Part shown: piece after piece, positions 1 to 8,844 of the stretch
Numbering within the stretch: position 1 is the stretch's first letter
Layout: each line of letters opens with the position of its first letter
Source: Clostridiales bacterium
GTDB lineage: Bacteria; Bacillota; Clostridia; Lachnospirales; Lachnospiraceae
Length of the DNA: 64,000 bases
NCBI GenBank assembly: GCA_012839295.1
Contig: DUNO01000009.1
Coordinates: 62,001 to 126,000 of the forward strand
Direction: 5' to 3'
Made by a program: the position numbers and the translations under genes
The notes under the pieces: model-generated
Databases searched by the model: none
Seen by the model: the letters and a program-made list of their open reading frames with translations, nothing else
Told to the model about the DNA's origin: nothing

Positions 1-911
1 GCTCCCAGTACATTGGAATGGGCAAGGAGCTCTATGATAATTTCGAGGCATGCAGGAAGGTTTTCCAGGAGGCAAATGACAGCCTTAATATGGATTTGAC
101 CGGATTAATCTTTGAAGGCAGCAAGGAAGAGCTTGACCTGACGGAGAATACCCAGCCGGCGGTGGTAACCACATCCCTGGCAGCATATAAGGCCATTAGG
201 TCATATGGCATCAAGCCGGAGGCAGTGGCCGGCCTAAGCCTGGGAGAGTATTCAGCGCTTACGGCCAGCGGGGTGTTTCAACTGTCACAGGTGGTGCCCC
301 TGGTCAGGAAAAGGGGCCGCTTTATGCAGGAGGCAGTTCCGGAGGGGATTGGCAAGATGTGTGCCATCCTTGGCCTGGCAGAGGATAAGGTCAGGGAAGC
401 CTGTAATGAAGCGAAGGACTTCGGCATTGTGGAGCCGGCTAATTTTAACTGTCCCGGCCAGATTGTCATTGGCGGTGAGAACAGGGCCGTAGATGAAGCG
501 GCGAGGCTCGCAAAGGAAAAAGGCGCTTTAAAGACCCTTGATTTGGCGGTCAGTGCCCCCTTCCATACCTCAATGCTTAAGCCGGCGGCGGAAAGACTGC
601 GCATTGAGCTTGAGCAGCTTCCGCTCCATGATATGCAGATACCGCTTATTAGTAATGTAAATGCGGAGTACGTAAACAATAAGGATGAGGTTAAAGGGCT
701 TTTGTACCGCCAGGTCATGAGCAGCGTCCTCTGGGAGCAGACAATCCGTAATATGATAGCGGACGGGTTCCGTAAATTTGTTGAAATAGGACCCGGAAAG
801 ACCTTATCAGGCTTTGTAAGGAAGGTTGACCGCAGCCTTAAGGTGTACAACGTTGAAAATATGGCTTCCCTGGAAGCAGCTGTTAAAGCTTTAACGGCAG
901 GGGAAGAGTGA
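1..911 (+). CDS. fabD: Malonyl-CoA:ACP transacylase FabD (5' end outside window)
   Basis: Transfers malonyl from malonyl-CoA to acyl carrier protein, supplying extender units for fatty-acid synthesis in the cytoplasm. The open frame runs in from the left edge (first full codon at base 3). The residues before the first ATG at 18 read SQYIGMG, the usual N-terminal block of this family, so the true start lies upstream and only a few residues are missing. The nucleophile motif GLSLGEYSA (serine codon 237-239) and the histidine motif APFHTSML are both present. It is followed after 19 bases by fabG in the same operon. The family call is secure; only the start is unseen. Confidence 0.95.
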   Translation, partial: SQYIGMGKELYDNFEACRKVFQEANDSLNMDLTGLIFEGSKEELDLTENTQPAVVTTSLAAYKAIRSYGIKPEAVAGLSLGEYSALTASGVFQLSQVVPLVRKRGRFMQEAVPEGIGKMCAILGLAEDKVREACNEAKDFGIVEPANFNCPGQIVIGGENRAVDEAARLAKEKGALKTLDLAVSAPFHTSMLKPAAERLRIELEQLPLHDMQIPLISNVNAEYVNNKDEVKGLLYRQVMSSVLWEQTIRNMIADGFRKFVEIGPGKTLSGFVRKVDRSLKVYNVENMASLEAAVKALTAGEE

Positions 912-930
912 TAGAAAGGATAATATTGAT

Positions 931-1671
931 ATGCTGGATGGAAAAGTAGCGGTGATTACCGGGGCAGGCAGGGGGATCGGCAGGGCGATTGCACTGCAGT
1001 TTGCCCAGCAGGGTGCGAAGGTAGTGGTCAATTACCGCAATAGTATCGCCCAGGTGGAGGAGCTTTTAGCCCAGATCAGTGTGGCGGGCGGTCAGGCAAT
1101 TGCCGTGCAGGCTGACGTCAGCAGGGAAGAGGAAGCGAAGAAGCTGATCGGGGAAGCCGTGAAGCAATATGGCAGACTGGATGTGCTGGTAAATAATGCG
1201 GGTATTACCAAGGATAACCTGATGATGAAGATGACGGAACAGGAATTTGACAGTGTGCTTGATATTAACCTGAAGGGCACCTTCTTTTGCATGAAGCATG
1301 CATCACTTATCATGCTGAAGCAAAGAAGCGGAAAAATAGTAAATATATCCTCTGTGGTTGGCTTGGCAGGAAATGCGGGGCAGATTAATTATTCCGCATC
1401 AAAGGCCGGTGTTATCGGAATGGCAAAGTCAGCAGCAAGGGAGCTGGCATCCAGGGGCATTACGGTAAACGCTGTTGCTCCCGGCTTTATTGAGACTGAT
1501 ATGACGGATACCCTGCCTGATAAGATGAAGGAAGCGACGGTAGCGACCATTCCTTTGAAACGGTATGGAAAAGCGGAGGAGGTTGCAAATGCTGTCAGCT
1601 TCCTGGCATCCGATGCGGCAAATTATATCACGGGCCAGGTGATCCAAGTGGATGGCGGCATGGTAATGTAG
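931..1671 (+). CDS. fabG: 3-oxoacyl-ACP reductase FabG
   Basis: NADPH-dependent reduction of 3-oxoacyl-ACP, the first reductive step of each elongation cycle. The 246-residue protein is a typical short-chain dehydrogenase: nucleotide-binding ITGAGRGIGR near residues 9-18, NNAG, catalytic serine near 141 (NISSVVG), then Y154 and K158 in YSASK. The C-terminus ends in GGMVM, normal for FabG. The start at 931 has the purine-rich site GAAAGGA upstream. It lies between fabD and fabF with short gaps, which supports the fatty-acid role over a generic dehydrogenase. Confidence 0.95.
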   Translation: MLDGKVAVITGAGRGIGRAIALQFAQQGAKVVVNYRNSIAQVEELLAQISVAGGQAIAVQADVSREEEAKKLIGEAVKQYGRLDVLVNNAGITKDNLMMKMTEQEFDSVLDINLKGTFFCMKHASLIMLKQRSGKIVNISSVVGLAGNAGQINYSASKAGVIGMAKSAARELASRGITVNAVAPGFIETDMTDTLPDKMKEATVATIPLKRYGKAEEVANAVSFLASDAANYITGQVIQVDGGMVM

Positions 1672-1715
1672 GGAGTTTATGAGAATGCTCCTATAGGCAA
1701 TGGAGGTAAAACGCT

Positions 1716-2951
1716 ATGGTAAGAAGAGTAGTAGTTACAGGAATGGGGGCCATTACCCCGATTGGCAACAATGTGAAGGATTTTTTTGATAATGTAATGG
1801 CCGGAACCTGCGGCATTGATTTTATCAAGGATTTTGATACGGAGGCCTATAGTGCGAGAGTGGCTGCACAGGTCAAGGACTTTGATCCTAAAAATTACAT
1901 GGACTTTAAGGAAGCGAAAAGGCTGGAACGCTTCTCCCAATTCGCGGTTGCGGCAGCGGAGGAAGCAGTAACGGACTCAGGGCTTGATTTTGGTAATACA
2001 GATCCGGAGCGGGTCGGGGTTATTGTCGGCTCCGGTATCGGCGCAATTGGCGCCATTGAAAAGGAAACGAATACCTTAAGGGACAAAGGGCCAAAGCGTG
2101 TCAATCCCTTATTTATACCACTGACGATTACCAATATGGCGGCAGGGAACATTGCAATCCATTTTGGCCTCAAGGGCATCTGCACCAATGTGGTTACGGC
2201 CTGCGCTACCGGTTCCAACTGTATCGGGGAAGCTTTCCGGAACATTAAGCATGGGTATTCCGATATTATTTTGGCAGGTGGTACGGAGGGCTCCATAACA
2301 CCCCTTGCAGTGGCTGGTTTCCAGTCCCTGACTGCATTATCTACAAGCCAGGATCCTTTAAGGGCATCCATACCATTCGATAAGGAAAGGGATGGCTTTG
2401 TCATGGGGGAAGGTGCCGGTATCCTGGTGCTGGAGGAATATGAACATGCCAAAGCCCGCGGGGCTAAAATCTATGCTGAGGTGGTCGGATATGGCACAAC
2501 CTGTGATGCATACCATATTACCGCTCCGGCCCCGGATGGGGATGGCGGCGCAAGGGCAATGAAGCTGGCAATGGAGGAAGCCGGGATTACACCAAAGGAG
2601 GTTTCCTATATCAATGCCCATGGTACCAGTACACCCACGAATGACCGTGTGGAAACCCTTGCGGTCAAGCTCGTCCTGGGCGAAGAGGCGTACAACACGC
2701 CTATTAGCTCGACAAAATCCATGATTGGACATTTACTCGGAGCAGCCGGTGCCGTAGAAGCAGTCGTCTGTGTGAAGGCAATCGAACATGGCTTTATCCC
2801 TGCAACCATTGGACTAAAGGTACCTGATGAGGAATGTGACTTAGACTATGTACCGGCCGTGGGAAGGACTGGGAAGGTTACTTACGCAATGTCCAATTCT
2901 CTGGGCTTTGGAGGCCACAATGCAACCCTGGTTTTCAAAAGCATGGAATAA
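1716..2951 (+). CDS. fabF: 3-oxoacyl-ACP synthase II FabF
   Basis: Condensing enzyme (KAS II) that elongates acyl-ACP with malonyl-ACP. The 411-residue protein has the thiolase-fold catalytic triad at the expected positions: C163 in TACATGS, H302 in NAHGTSTP and H339 in KSMIGHLLGAAG. GFGGHNAT closes the C-terminus. ATG at 1716 follows a GGAGG ribosome site (TGGAGGTAAAACGCT). The gene sits between fabG and accB in the usual clostridial order. Confidence 0.96.
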   Translation: MVRRVVVTGMGAITPIGNNVKDFFDNVMAGTCGIDFIKDFDTEAYSARVAAQVKDFDPKNYMDFKEAKRLERFSQFAVAAAEEAVTDSGLDFGNTDPERVGVIVGSGIGAIGAIEKETNTLRDKGPKRVNPLFIPLTITNMAAGNIAIHFGLKGICTNVVTACATGSNCIGEAFRNIKHGYSDIILAGGTEGSITPLAVAGFQSLTALSTSQDPLRASIPFDKERDGFVMGEGAGILVLEEYEHAKARGAKIYAEVVGYGTTCDAYHITAPAPDGDGGARAMKLAMEEAGITPKEVSYINAHGTSTPTNDRVETLAVKLVLGEEAYNTPISSTKSMIGHLLGAAGAVEAVVCVKAIEHGFIPATIGLKVPDEECDLDYVPAVGRTGKVTYAMSNSLGFGGHNATLVFKSME

Positions 2952-3007
2952 GTGCTGCAGGTAATAATGGGCTTATGCAAAAAAACAGCGCAGAAACGAG
3001 GTAAGTT

Positions 3008-3520
3008 ATGGATTACAAAGAAATTATCAACCTGATGAGGGAAATGAATAAGACCAATTTAACAAAGCTTGAAATAGAGGACAATGGGGTTAAGATCTGC
3101 ATAGAGAAGGAAGTGCCGGCCATAAGCGGGGCACAGCAGGCAGTTCCCGGGCCTGCCTTTGTCTCCGGATATGCACCGATACCTGCCCAGGCACTACAGC
3201 CCCAGCTGGTTAACCAGACAGTGGTGGCGGCTGCCCCGGCCGGGACGGCTGAGGATGGGGAAGGAAAGCTCCAGGAGGAAGCTGGAACAAAGAAGCTGGT
3301 GTCACCGATGGTGGGTACCTTCTACTCAGCGGCTTCACCGGATAAGCCCCCCTTTGCCAAGGTGGGCGATAAGGTGAAAAAAGGCCAGACCATCTGCATC
3401 ATTGAAGCGATGAAGCTCATGAACGAGATTGAGAGTGAATACGACGGAGAAATCGTTAAAATACTTGTCAATAATGAAGATATGGTGGAATTCGGCCAGC
3501 CGATGTTCCTGATTAAATAG
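3008..3520 (+). CDS. accB: Biotin carboxyl carrier protein of acetyl-CoA carboxylase AccB
   Basis: Carries the biotin that shuttles carboxyl groups between AccC and the AccDA transferase. The 170-residue protein has an N-terminal helical segment, an Ala/Pro/Gln-rich flexible linker (about 38-95) and a C-terminal biotinyl domain. The biotin-accepting lysine is K136 in EAMKLMNE. Length and layout are normal for the family. It lies between fabF and fabZ, so carboxylase and elongation genes are co-transcribed. Confidence 0.95.
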   Translation: MDYKEIINLMREMNKTNLTKLEIEDNGVKICIEKEVPAISGAQQAVPGPAFVSGYAPIPAQALQPQLVNQTVVAAAPAGTAEDGEGKLQEEAGTKKLVSPMVGTFYSAASPDKPPFAKVGDKVKKGQTICIIEAMKLMNEIESEYDGEIVKILVNNEDMVEFGQPMFLIK

Positions 3521-3600
3521 ACGGATAGACGGAGATGCCAAAGCATCCTTTAGGAACGCCAAAGAATCTTTTAGTATGCTTAGCAGAATGGAGTTTTATA

Positions 3601-4023
3601 ATGTTGAACATTGATGAAATACAAAAAATACTTCCACATCGGCCCCCCTTCCTATTGGTAGACCGGGTAGAGGAGCTGGAGCCAGGAGTAAAGGCCGTCG
3701 GTATAAAATGCGTTTCCATGAATGAGCCCTTCTTTCAGGGGCATTTTCCGGGAAAAGCAGTAATGCCGGGCGTCCTAATTCTTGAATCCCTTGCACAGAT
3801 GGGTGCTATCTGCATGCTGACAGTGCCTGGAAATGAAGGAAAGATCGTATATTTTGGCGGAATCGATAAGGCGAAGTTCAAACGCCAGGTGGTTCCGGGT
3901 GATGTGCTGACACTGGAGGTCCAGATTACCAAAAGTAAGGGCAATATTGGTGTCGGAACTGCCAAGGCTTATGTAGAGGGGAAGGTCGCCGTACAGGCGG
4001 AATTAACCTTTGCCATTGGGTGA
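3601..4023 (+). CDS. fabZ: 3-hydroxyacyl-ACP dehydratase FabZ
   Basis: Dehydrates 3-hydroxyacyl-ACP to trans-2-enoyl-ACP. The hot-dog fold catalytic residues are visible as H48 and E62 in [14 protein letters not shown] and LILESLAQ. The open frame extends back to an ATG at 3535, but the start chosen here is ATG 3601: it is preceded by a GGAG site at 3590-3593 and gives the conserved beginning [19 protein letters not shown], a normal 140-residue length. The 22 extra codons upstream look like untranslated spacer. Confidence 0.93.
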   Translation: MLNIDEIQKILPHRPPFLLVDRVEELEPGVKAVGIKCVSMNEPFFQGHFPGKAVMPGVLILESLAQMGAICMLTVPGNEGKIVYFGGIDKAKFKRQVVPGDVLTLEVQITKSKGNIGVGTAKAYVEGKVAVQAELTFAIG

Positions 4024-4045
4024 TTTTAATGCTAGGAGAGTTGCG

Positions 4046-5380
4046 ATGTTTAAAAAAATATTAATAGCAAACCGTGGAGAAATTGCGGTAAGAATTATCC
4101 GTGCCTGTAAGGAGATGGGAATTGAAACCGTAGCGGTATACTCGGAGGCCGACAGGGAAGCCCTGCATGTCATGCTGGCTGATGAGGCAGTATGTATCGG
4201 ACCGGCAAAATCGAAGGATAGTTATTTGAATATGCAAAATATCATCAGTGCGACTGTCCTGACAGGGGCCACCGCAATCCATCCCGGATTTGGCTTCCTG
4301 TCAGAGAACAGCTCCTTTGCGAGGATGTGTGAGGACTGCAATATTACCTTCATCGGTCCAAAGGCAGACACAATTGACCTGATGGGCAATAAATCAAAAG
4401 CCAGGGAAACCATGATTAAGGCTGGAGTGCCTGTTGTACCGGGCTCCGACGGTGTTGTCGAAACGATAAAGGATGCCCTTGAATTAGCGGAAAAGATTGG
4501 TTACCCTGTTATGATTAAAGCCAGCGCCGGCGGCGGTGGAAAGGGCATGAGGGCGGTTTTTGGAAGGGAAGACCTGGAACGGTTATACCTTTCTGCGAAG
4601 GCAGAGGCAAAGGCAGCCTTTGGCGATGACAACCTATATATGGAAAAGCTGGTGATCAACCCGAAGCATATTGAATTCCAGATTCTGGCGGACAGCTATG
4701 GAAATGTAGTCCACTTAGGTGAAAGGGACTGCTCCGTACAGCGCAGGAACCAGAAGATGATTGAGGAGTCCCCCTCCGCGATTATGACCCCGGAGCTCAG
4801 GAAGAAGATGGGTAAGGCTGCCGTGAAGGCAGCAGGAGCGACCGGATATATCAATGCCGGAACCATAGAGTTTTTAGTGGACAATAAGGGCAACTATTAT
4901 TTCATGGAGATGAATACCAGGATTCAGGTAGAGCATCCGGTTACGGAGATGGTCACGGGAATTGACATGATCAAAGCCCAGATCAGGATTGCGAATGGTG
5001 AGGCGCTGCCTTACCGCCAGGAGGACATAGAGGTGAAGGGGCATGCCATTGAATGCAGGATTAATGCGGAGGATCCCTCAAAAAACTTTATGCCCTGTCC
5101 GGGACGGGTGGAAAATGTCTTGTTTCCGGGAGGCTTTGGCATCCGTGTGGATAGTGCCCTGTACCCCGGCTATGTGGTGCCCTCCTGCTATGATTCTATG
5201 CTTGCAAAGGTCATAGCCTACGGAAGTGACCGTGAGGAGGCTATCAGCAGGATGCGGCGTGCTTTATCCGAGCTGATCATTGACGGAATAGAGACAAATA
5301 TTGAATACCAGTATGAGCTTTTGGAACGTGAGGAAATTATCTCAGGCAAATATCATACCGGCTTGATAGAGGGAAAATAA
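4046..5380 (+). CDS. accC: Acetyl-CoA carboxylase, biotin carboxylase subunit AccC
   Basis: ATP-dependent carboxylation of the AccB biotin. The 444-residue ATP-grasp protein has the family start MFKKILIANRGEIAVR, the glycine-rich loop KASAGGGGKGMR, and the metal/biotin motif NTRIQVEHPVTEM. An in-frame ATG at 4010 lies inside the end of fabZ, but ATG 4046 has AGGAG at 4034-4038 and matches the family N-terminus, so it is chosen. It follows fabZ by 22 bases and precedes accD by 3. Confidence 0.95.
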   Translation: MFKKILIANRGEIAVRIIRACKEMGIETVAVYSEADREALHVMLADEAVCIGPAKSKDSYLNMQNIISATVLTGATAIHPGFGFLSENSSFARMCEDCNITFIGPKADTIDLMGNKSKARETMIKAGVPVVPGSDGVVETIKDALELAEKIGYPVMIKASAGGGGKGMRAVFGREDLERLYLSAKAEAKAAFGDDNLYMEKLVINPKHIEFQILADSYGNVVHLGERDCSVQRRNQKMIEESPSAIMTPELRKKMGKAAVKAAGATGYINAGTIEFLVDNKGNYYFMEMNTRIQVEHPVTEMVTGIDMIKAQIRIANGEALPYRQEDIEVKGHAIECRINAEDPSKNFMPCPGRVENVLFPGGFGIRVDSALYPGYVVPSCYDSMLAKVIAYGSDREEAISRMRRALSELIIDGIETNIEYQYELLEREEIISGKYHTGLIEGK

Positions 5381-5383
5381 AGT

Positions 5384-6436
5384 ATGAAAATGAATCCATT
5401 TAAGGCAAAGCAATATGCAACCTCAAAGGTATATCATACCAGGCCCCAGGAAATCGGTCAGCAGGAAGAAGAACGTCCGAACATACCTGAAGGCATTATG
5501 ACAAAATGCCCGAAGTGCGGAAAGGCTATCTATACAAAGCTGTTACTCGCTAATTTGAAATGCTGTAATGAATGCGGCCATCACTTCAAGGCTTCAGCAA
5601 AGGAGCGCTTTGGGATGCTGCTGGATGATGGAGAATTGTTCGAATATGATGCCACATGTACTACGGTTAATCCGCTGAACTTTCCCGGCTATGAGGAAAA
5701 GCTGGCGAAAACCCAGGCCAAAACAGGTCTTGTGGATGGCATTGTTACCGGTAAGGGTAAGATTGAAGGCCAGCCTGCCATGGTTGGCGTCATGGATCCG
5801 GCCTTTTTCATGGGAAGCATGGGAACTGCAATAGGTGAGAAGCTTACGAGGATGTTTGAACGGGCCACGAAGGAAGGTCTGCCTGTAATTGTCTTTACCG
5901 CCTCCGGCGGGGCAAGGATGCAGGAAGGCATCTTTTCACTGATGCAGATGGCCAAGGTCAGCGCTGCGGTCGCAAAGCATTCAGAGGCGGGCCTGCTATA
6001 TATCACAGTACTGACCGACCCTACCACGGGAGGCGTTACGGCGAGCTTTGCAATGCTTGGAGATATCATACTTGCGGAGCCGGGAGCCTTAATCGGCTTT
6101 GCCGGTCCCAGGGTCATTGAGCAGACCATAGGGCAGAAGCTTCCGGAGGGCTTCCAAAGGGCGGAATTTTTATTGGAGCATGGCTTTGCTGACCAGATTG
6201 TGCCGAGGGATCAGTTAAAACAGACCCTGGGAACCATACTTAAGCTCCATCAGACAGCAGGAGGGAAAAAACTTCAAGAGGAAGAAGAGAAAAGCTTCCA
6301 GAAAGAAGAAGCAAAAAGCCCCAAAAGAGGGGAAGCAGAAAGCTTCCAAATGGAAGAGGGAAAGTACTCTGAAAAACCGAAGGAAAAATCCTCTAGGGAT
6401 ATGGAAGGGAAATCCTCTGAAAAGAAGGTGAATTGA
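5384..6436 (+). CDS. accD: Acetyl-CoA carboxylase carboxyltransferase beta subunit AccD with charged C-terminal tail
   Basis: Beta half of the carboxyltransferase that moves CO2 from biotin to acetyl-CoA. The N-terminal zinc ribbon is clear (CPKCG about residue 43, CCNECGHHF about 62), followed by a crotonase-fold domain with [12 protein letters not shown] and GGVTASFA. The usual domain ends near residue 292. From about 294 to 350 there is an extra Glu/Lys/Ser-rich low-complexity tail built from loose repeats such as SFQKEE and SFQMEE, which is not part of the catalytic fold. The stop is one base before the accA start, indicating translational coupling. Confidence 0.94.
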   Translation: MKMNPFKAKQYATSKVYHTRPQEIGQQEEERPNIPEGIMTKCPKCGKAIYTKLLLANLKCCNECGHHFKASAKERFGMLLDDGELFEYDATCTTVNPLNFPGYEEKLAKTQAKTGLVDGIVTGKGKIEGQPAMVGVMDPAFFMGSMGTAIGEKLTRMFERATKEGLPVIVFTASGGARMQEGIFSLMQMAKVSAAVAKHSEAGLLYITVLTDPTTGGVTASFAMLGDIILAEPGALIGFAGPRVIEQTIGQKLPEGFQRAEFLLEHGFADQIVPRDQLKQTLGTILKLHQTAGGKKLQEEEEKSFQKEEAKSPKRGEAESFQMEEGKYSEKPKEKSSRDMEGKSSEKKVN

Positions 6437-6437
6437 G

Positions 6438-7223
6438 ATGAATATTACTGCTTGGGAAAAAGTTAAGCTGGCACGGATGGCCGGAAGACCGACGGGCCTG
6501 GATTATATTGAACTGCTTTTCCATGACTTTTTTGAACTGCATGGCGACCGTTTTTTTGCCGAAGACCGTGCCATTGTTGGAGGGATTGCCTTCTTTGGTG
6601 AGCTTCCGGTCACGGTCATAGCACAGCAGAAGGGAAGGAATACGAAGGAGAATATAGCGAGGAACTTTTCCATGCCCCACCCAGAGGGGTATAGAAAGGC
6701 ACTGCGCCTGATGAAGCAGGCAGAAAAGTTCCATCGTCCTGTCATCTGCTTTGTTGACACCCCAGGGGCTTTTTGCGGCCTGGGTGCCGAAGAGCGGGGA
6801 CAGGGAGAAGCAATTGCGACGAACCTTGCCGAGATGATGATGCTTAAGACACCGATTATATCCGTGGTGATCTCGGAGGGAGGCAGCGGTGGAGCCCTTG
6901 CACTTGGCGTAGCCGACAAGGTGTATATGCTGGAGCATGCCGTCTATTCCATTCTTTCCCCGGAGGGCTTTGCCAGTATCTTATATAAGGATTCCTCCAA
7001 GGCCGAGCAGGCGGCAAATGATATGAAGCTGACCGCCCAGGATTTGGTGCAGTTTGGCATCATCGACGGCGTAATTCCTGAACCCCGGGGCGGTGCCCAT
7101 AATAACTGCAGGCAGATGGCAAGGAATATTAAAAAGACCCTTGAACATGACTTAAAGCTCCTGCAGCAGCTATCAGTGGATGAGCTGCTGGAAAAGAGAT
7201 ACCAGAAGTTTAGGAATATGTAG
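6438..7223 (+). CDS. accA: Acetyl-CoA carboxylase carboxyltransferase alpha subunit AccA
   Basis: Alpha half of the carboxyltransferase. The 261-residue crotonase-fold protein shows [23 protein letters not shown] and [15 protein letters not shown], both characteristic of AccA, and lacks the long N-terminal helical extension of proteobacterial AccA, as is common in Firmicutes. It starts 1 base after the accD stop and is the last gene of the operon, with a hairpin terminator about 26 bases downstream. Confidence 0.95.
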   Translation: MNITAWEKVKLARMAGRPTGLDYIELLFHDFFELHGDRFFAEDRAIVGGIAFFGELPVTVIAQQKGRNTKENIARNFSMPHPEGYRKALRLMKQAEKFHRPVICFVDTPGAFCGLGAEERGQGEAIATNLAEMMMLKTPIISVVISEGGSGGALALGVADKVYMLEHAVYSILSPEGFASILYKDSSKAEQAANDMKLTAQDLVQFGIIDGVIPEPRGGAHNNCRQMARNIKKTLEHDLKLLQQLSVDELLEKRYQKFRNM

Positions 7224-7249
7224 CGAAATATTGAGATATTGTAAAGATG

Positions 7250-7299
7250 AGCTGATACACTTGTTGTTATATAGACAGCAGCAGTGTACAGCTTTTTTG
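7250..7299 (+). terminator. Terminator of the fatty-acid synthesis operon
   Basis: AGCTGATACAC (7250-7260) pairs with GTGTACAGCT (7284-7293) with one bulged base. The second arm runs straight into a T-tract (7293-7298). It lies about 26 bases after accA. Confidence 0.8.
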
Positions 7300-7554
7300 T
7301 TTTATTAACCGCCTATTTGCATATAAAAAGATGGTTCTGTACAAATAACCGGGAAATTCTGCAGATCCTGCCTTCTTTATATTCTTTTCTAATGCTATGT
7401 ATTATTTATAAGCAAATTGCTGGGCTATAATGCCGGGGCAATCCGGTAGGGTAATGAAGGGAACGCCCTGTTGGTGGATTATATTTTCCAAAGGGAAGAA
7501 TCTACAGCATTTTAAACATATGTATATGGTTTTAATAAAAAAATATAAAATATA

Positions 7555-7590
7555 TTGTAAAATACGAAGATAAATGGTAAAATATTTTAC
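7555..7590 (+). promoter_or_regulatory. Promoter and palindromic operator of the LacI-family gene
   Basis: TTGTAA (7555-7560), 17 bases, TAAAAT (7578-7583). A perfect 14-base palindrome, GTAAAATATTTTAC (7577-7590), covers the -10 box, a layout that suits autorepression by the downstream regulator; that link is inferred. The rest of the 418-base gap before the gene (7300-7554) shows no gene or clear element. Confidence 0.55.
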
Positions 7591-7641
7591 TAGAATAGAT
7601 AAAAAATCGAAATAGCAGGGCTGATGGATGGGAGGAATTAT

Positions 7642-8622
7642 ATGGTCGGGATAAAAGACATTGCTAAGAGGGCAGGGGTATCGGTATCTACGGTTTCCAA
7701 TGTGTTAAATAATAAAAAGAATGTCGGTGAAGAGACCCGGCAGAGGATCTTAAGGATCTGCGAAGAACTGTCCTATCAGCCAAATGTGGCAGGGAAGGCG
7801 CTGAAATCCGGGAAGCCCAATACGATCCTGTTTAATTTCAGTGATTTTGACCGGAGCTTTTACCTGAAGATAATTAATGGCATCAGTGATTATGTAAACG
7901 ATAATGATTTTGACCTTATCATCTGTACCGATAAATCCTGTGAGAAATATATGAATAGCAGCCTGACCAGCGGAAGCATTATCCTGGATAAGAAGATGCA
8001 GGATGATACCCTGACCCGCCTCGCGGGGGAGAACTATCCCATCGTGGTGCTTGACCGGATCATGAATAATCAATATATCAAAAGCGTGGTCGTCAACAAT
8101 TATGAGCCCATGTATGAAATGATACAGGGCGTGATTGACAGGGGCTACCGGAGCTTCGGGTTCGTAGGCGGGCCGGAGGAGACTGCGGATAATAAGGAGC
8201 GCTATAGGGCTTTCCGGGATGCGCTGGAGGCAAATCAGATCCAGTTCCAGCAAAAAAGCTACTTTGCGGGGAACTACCGGGAAAAAAGCGGCTATACGGC
8301 TGCCAAGATCCTGATGCTGAGCCGGGAGCTGCCGGACTGCCTGGTATGTGCCAATGATAATATGGCCATCGGGGCTATGAAGGCCTTCCGGGAAAATGGT
8401 TTGCGGGTACCGGAGGATATAGCCGTTACCGGGTTTGATAACTGTGACCTGGCTGAGGCGATGGGGCTCACAACGGTATCGATACCCAATTATGAAAGAG
8501 GCTATATTGCAGCAAGGTATCTGATTGAAAATATCAGGGGTCAGCGTAATGTGGAAACCTTTAAGATCTCGGCCAAGATCATATTCCGGTCCAGCGTCGG
8601 GAGCAAAAAACAGGATATCTAG
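7642..8622 (+). CDS. LacI-family transcriptional regulator
   Basis: DNA-binding repressor-type regulator of the downstream sugar uptake and GH65 operon. The N-terminal helix-turn-helix reads IKDIAKRAGVSVSTVSNVLN, followed by a periplasmic-binding-protein-like sensor domain to the C-terminus (326 residues, normal length). An ATG at 7624 is in frame, but the GGAGG at 7631-7635 serves ATG 7642, which also gives the standard family start. The ligand is probably a sugar or sugar phosphate, inferred from neighbours. The gene ends at a strong terminator, so it is a separate unit from the transporter operon. Confidence 0.92.
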   Translation: MVGIKDIAKRAGVSVSTVSNVLNNKKNVGEETRQRILRICEELSYQPNVAGKALKSGKPNTILFNFSDFDRSFYLKIINGISDYVNDNDFDLIICTDKSCEKYMNSSLTSGSIILDKKMQDDTLTRLAGENYPIVVLDRIMNNQYIKSVVVNNYEPMYEMIQGVIDRGYRSFGFVGGPEETADNKERYRAFRDALEANQIQFQQKSYFAGNYREKSGYTAAKILMLSRELPDCLVCANDNMAIGAMKAFRENGLRVPEDIAVTGFDNCDLAEAMGLTTVSIPNYERGYIAARYLIENIRGQRNVETFKISAKIIFRSSVGSKKQDI

Positions 8623-8657
8623 TAAAAACATAGTAAAATACTGCTGGAATTTTAGTA

Positions 8658-8708
8658 AATCCACGTAATTATCAACAAATTATTGAGAAATTACGTGGAT
8701 TTTTTTTG
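8658..8708 (+). terminator. Terminator after the LacI gene
   Basis: AATCCACGTAATT pairs perfectly with AATTACGTGGATT (13 bp) around an about 18-base loop and is followed by eight T residues. Strong intrinsic terminator. Confidence 0.92.
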
Positions 8709-8768
8709 AATATATTCGTTGATTATTTACGAAAAATTAAGAGCAAAACATGTTTTAGTTAAACAAGA

Positions 8769-8816
8769 TTGACAAATAAAGTTGAAAGTATTATTATTTT
8801 AGTATAACGTTTTATG
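8769..8816 (+). promoter_or_regulatory. Promoter and CG-centred operator of the sugar importer/GH65 operon
   Basis: Near-consensus promoter TTGACA (8769-8774), 17 bases, TATTAT (8792-8797). The imperfect palindrome AGTATAACGTTTTATG (8801-8816) has a central CG step and sits at the expected transcription start, as LacI-family operators often do. A second palindrome, AAAACATGTTTT (8745-8756), lies just upstream of the -35 box. Binding by the adjacent LacI protein is inferred. Confidence 0.7.
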
Positions 8817-8844
8817 AAAAACATTTAATAAAGGAGAGGATGTT

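Noticed and set aside
278-850. 190-codon antisense frame over fabD
   Set aside because: Shadow of a well-conserved fabD; composition is typical of antisense frames in GC-moderate genes.
7750-8664. 304-codon open frame on the minus strand opposite the LacI gene
   Set aside because: The + strand frame encodes a complete LacI protein with ribosome site; the antisense frame has no recognisable domain or ribosome site.
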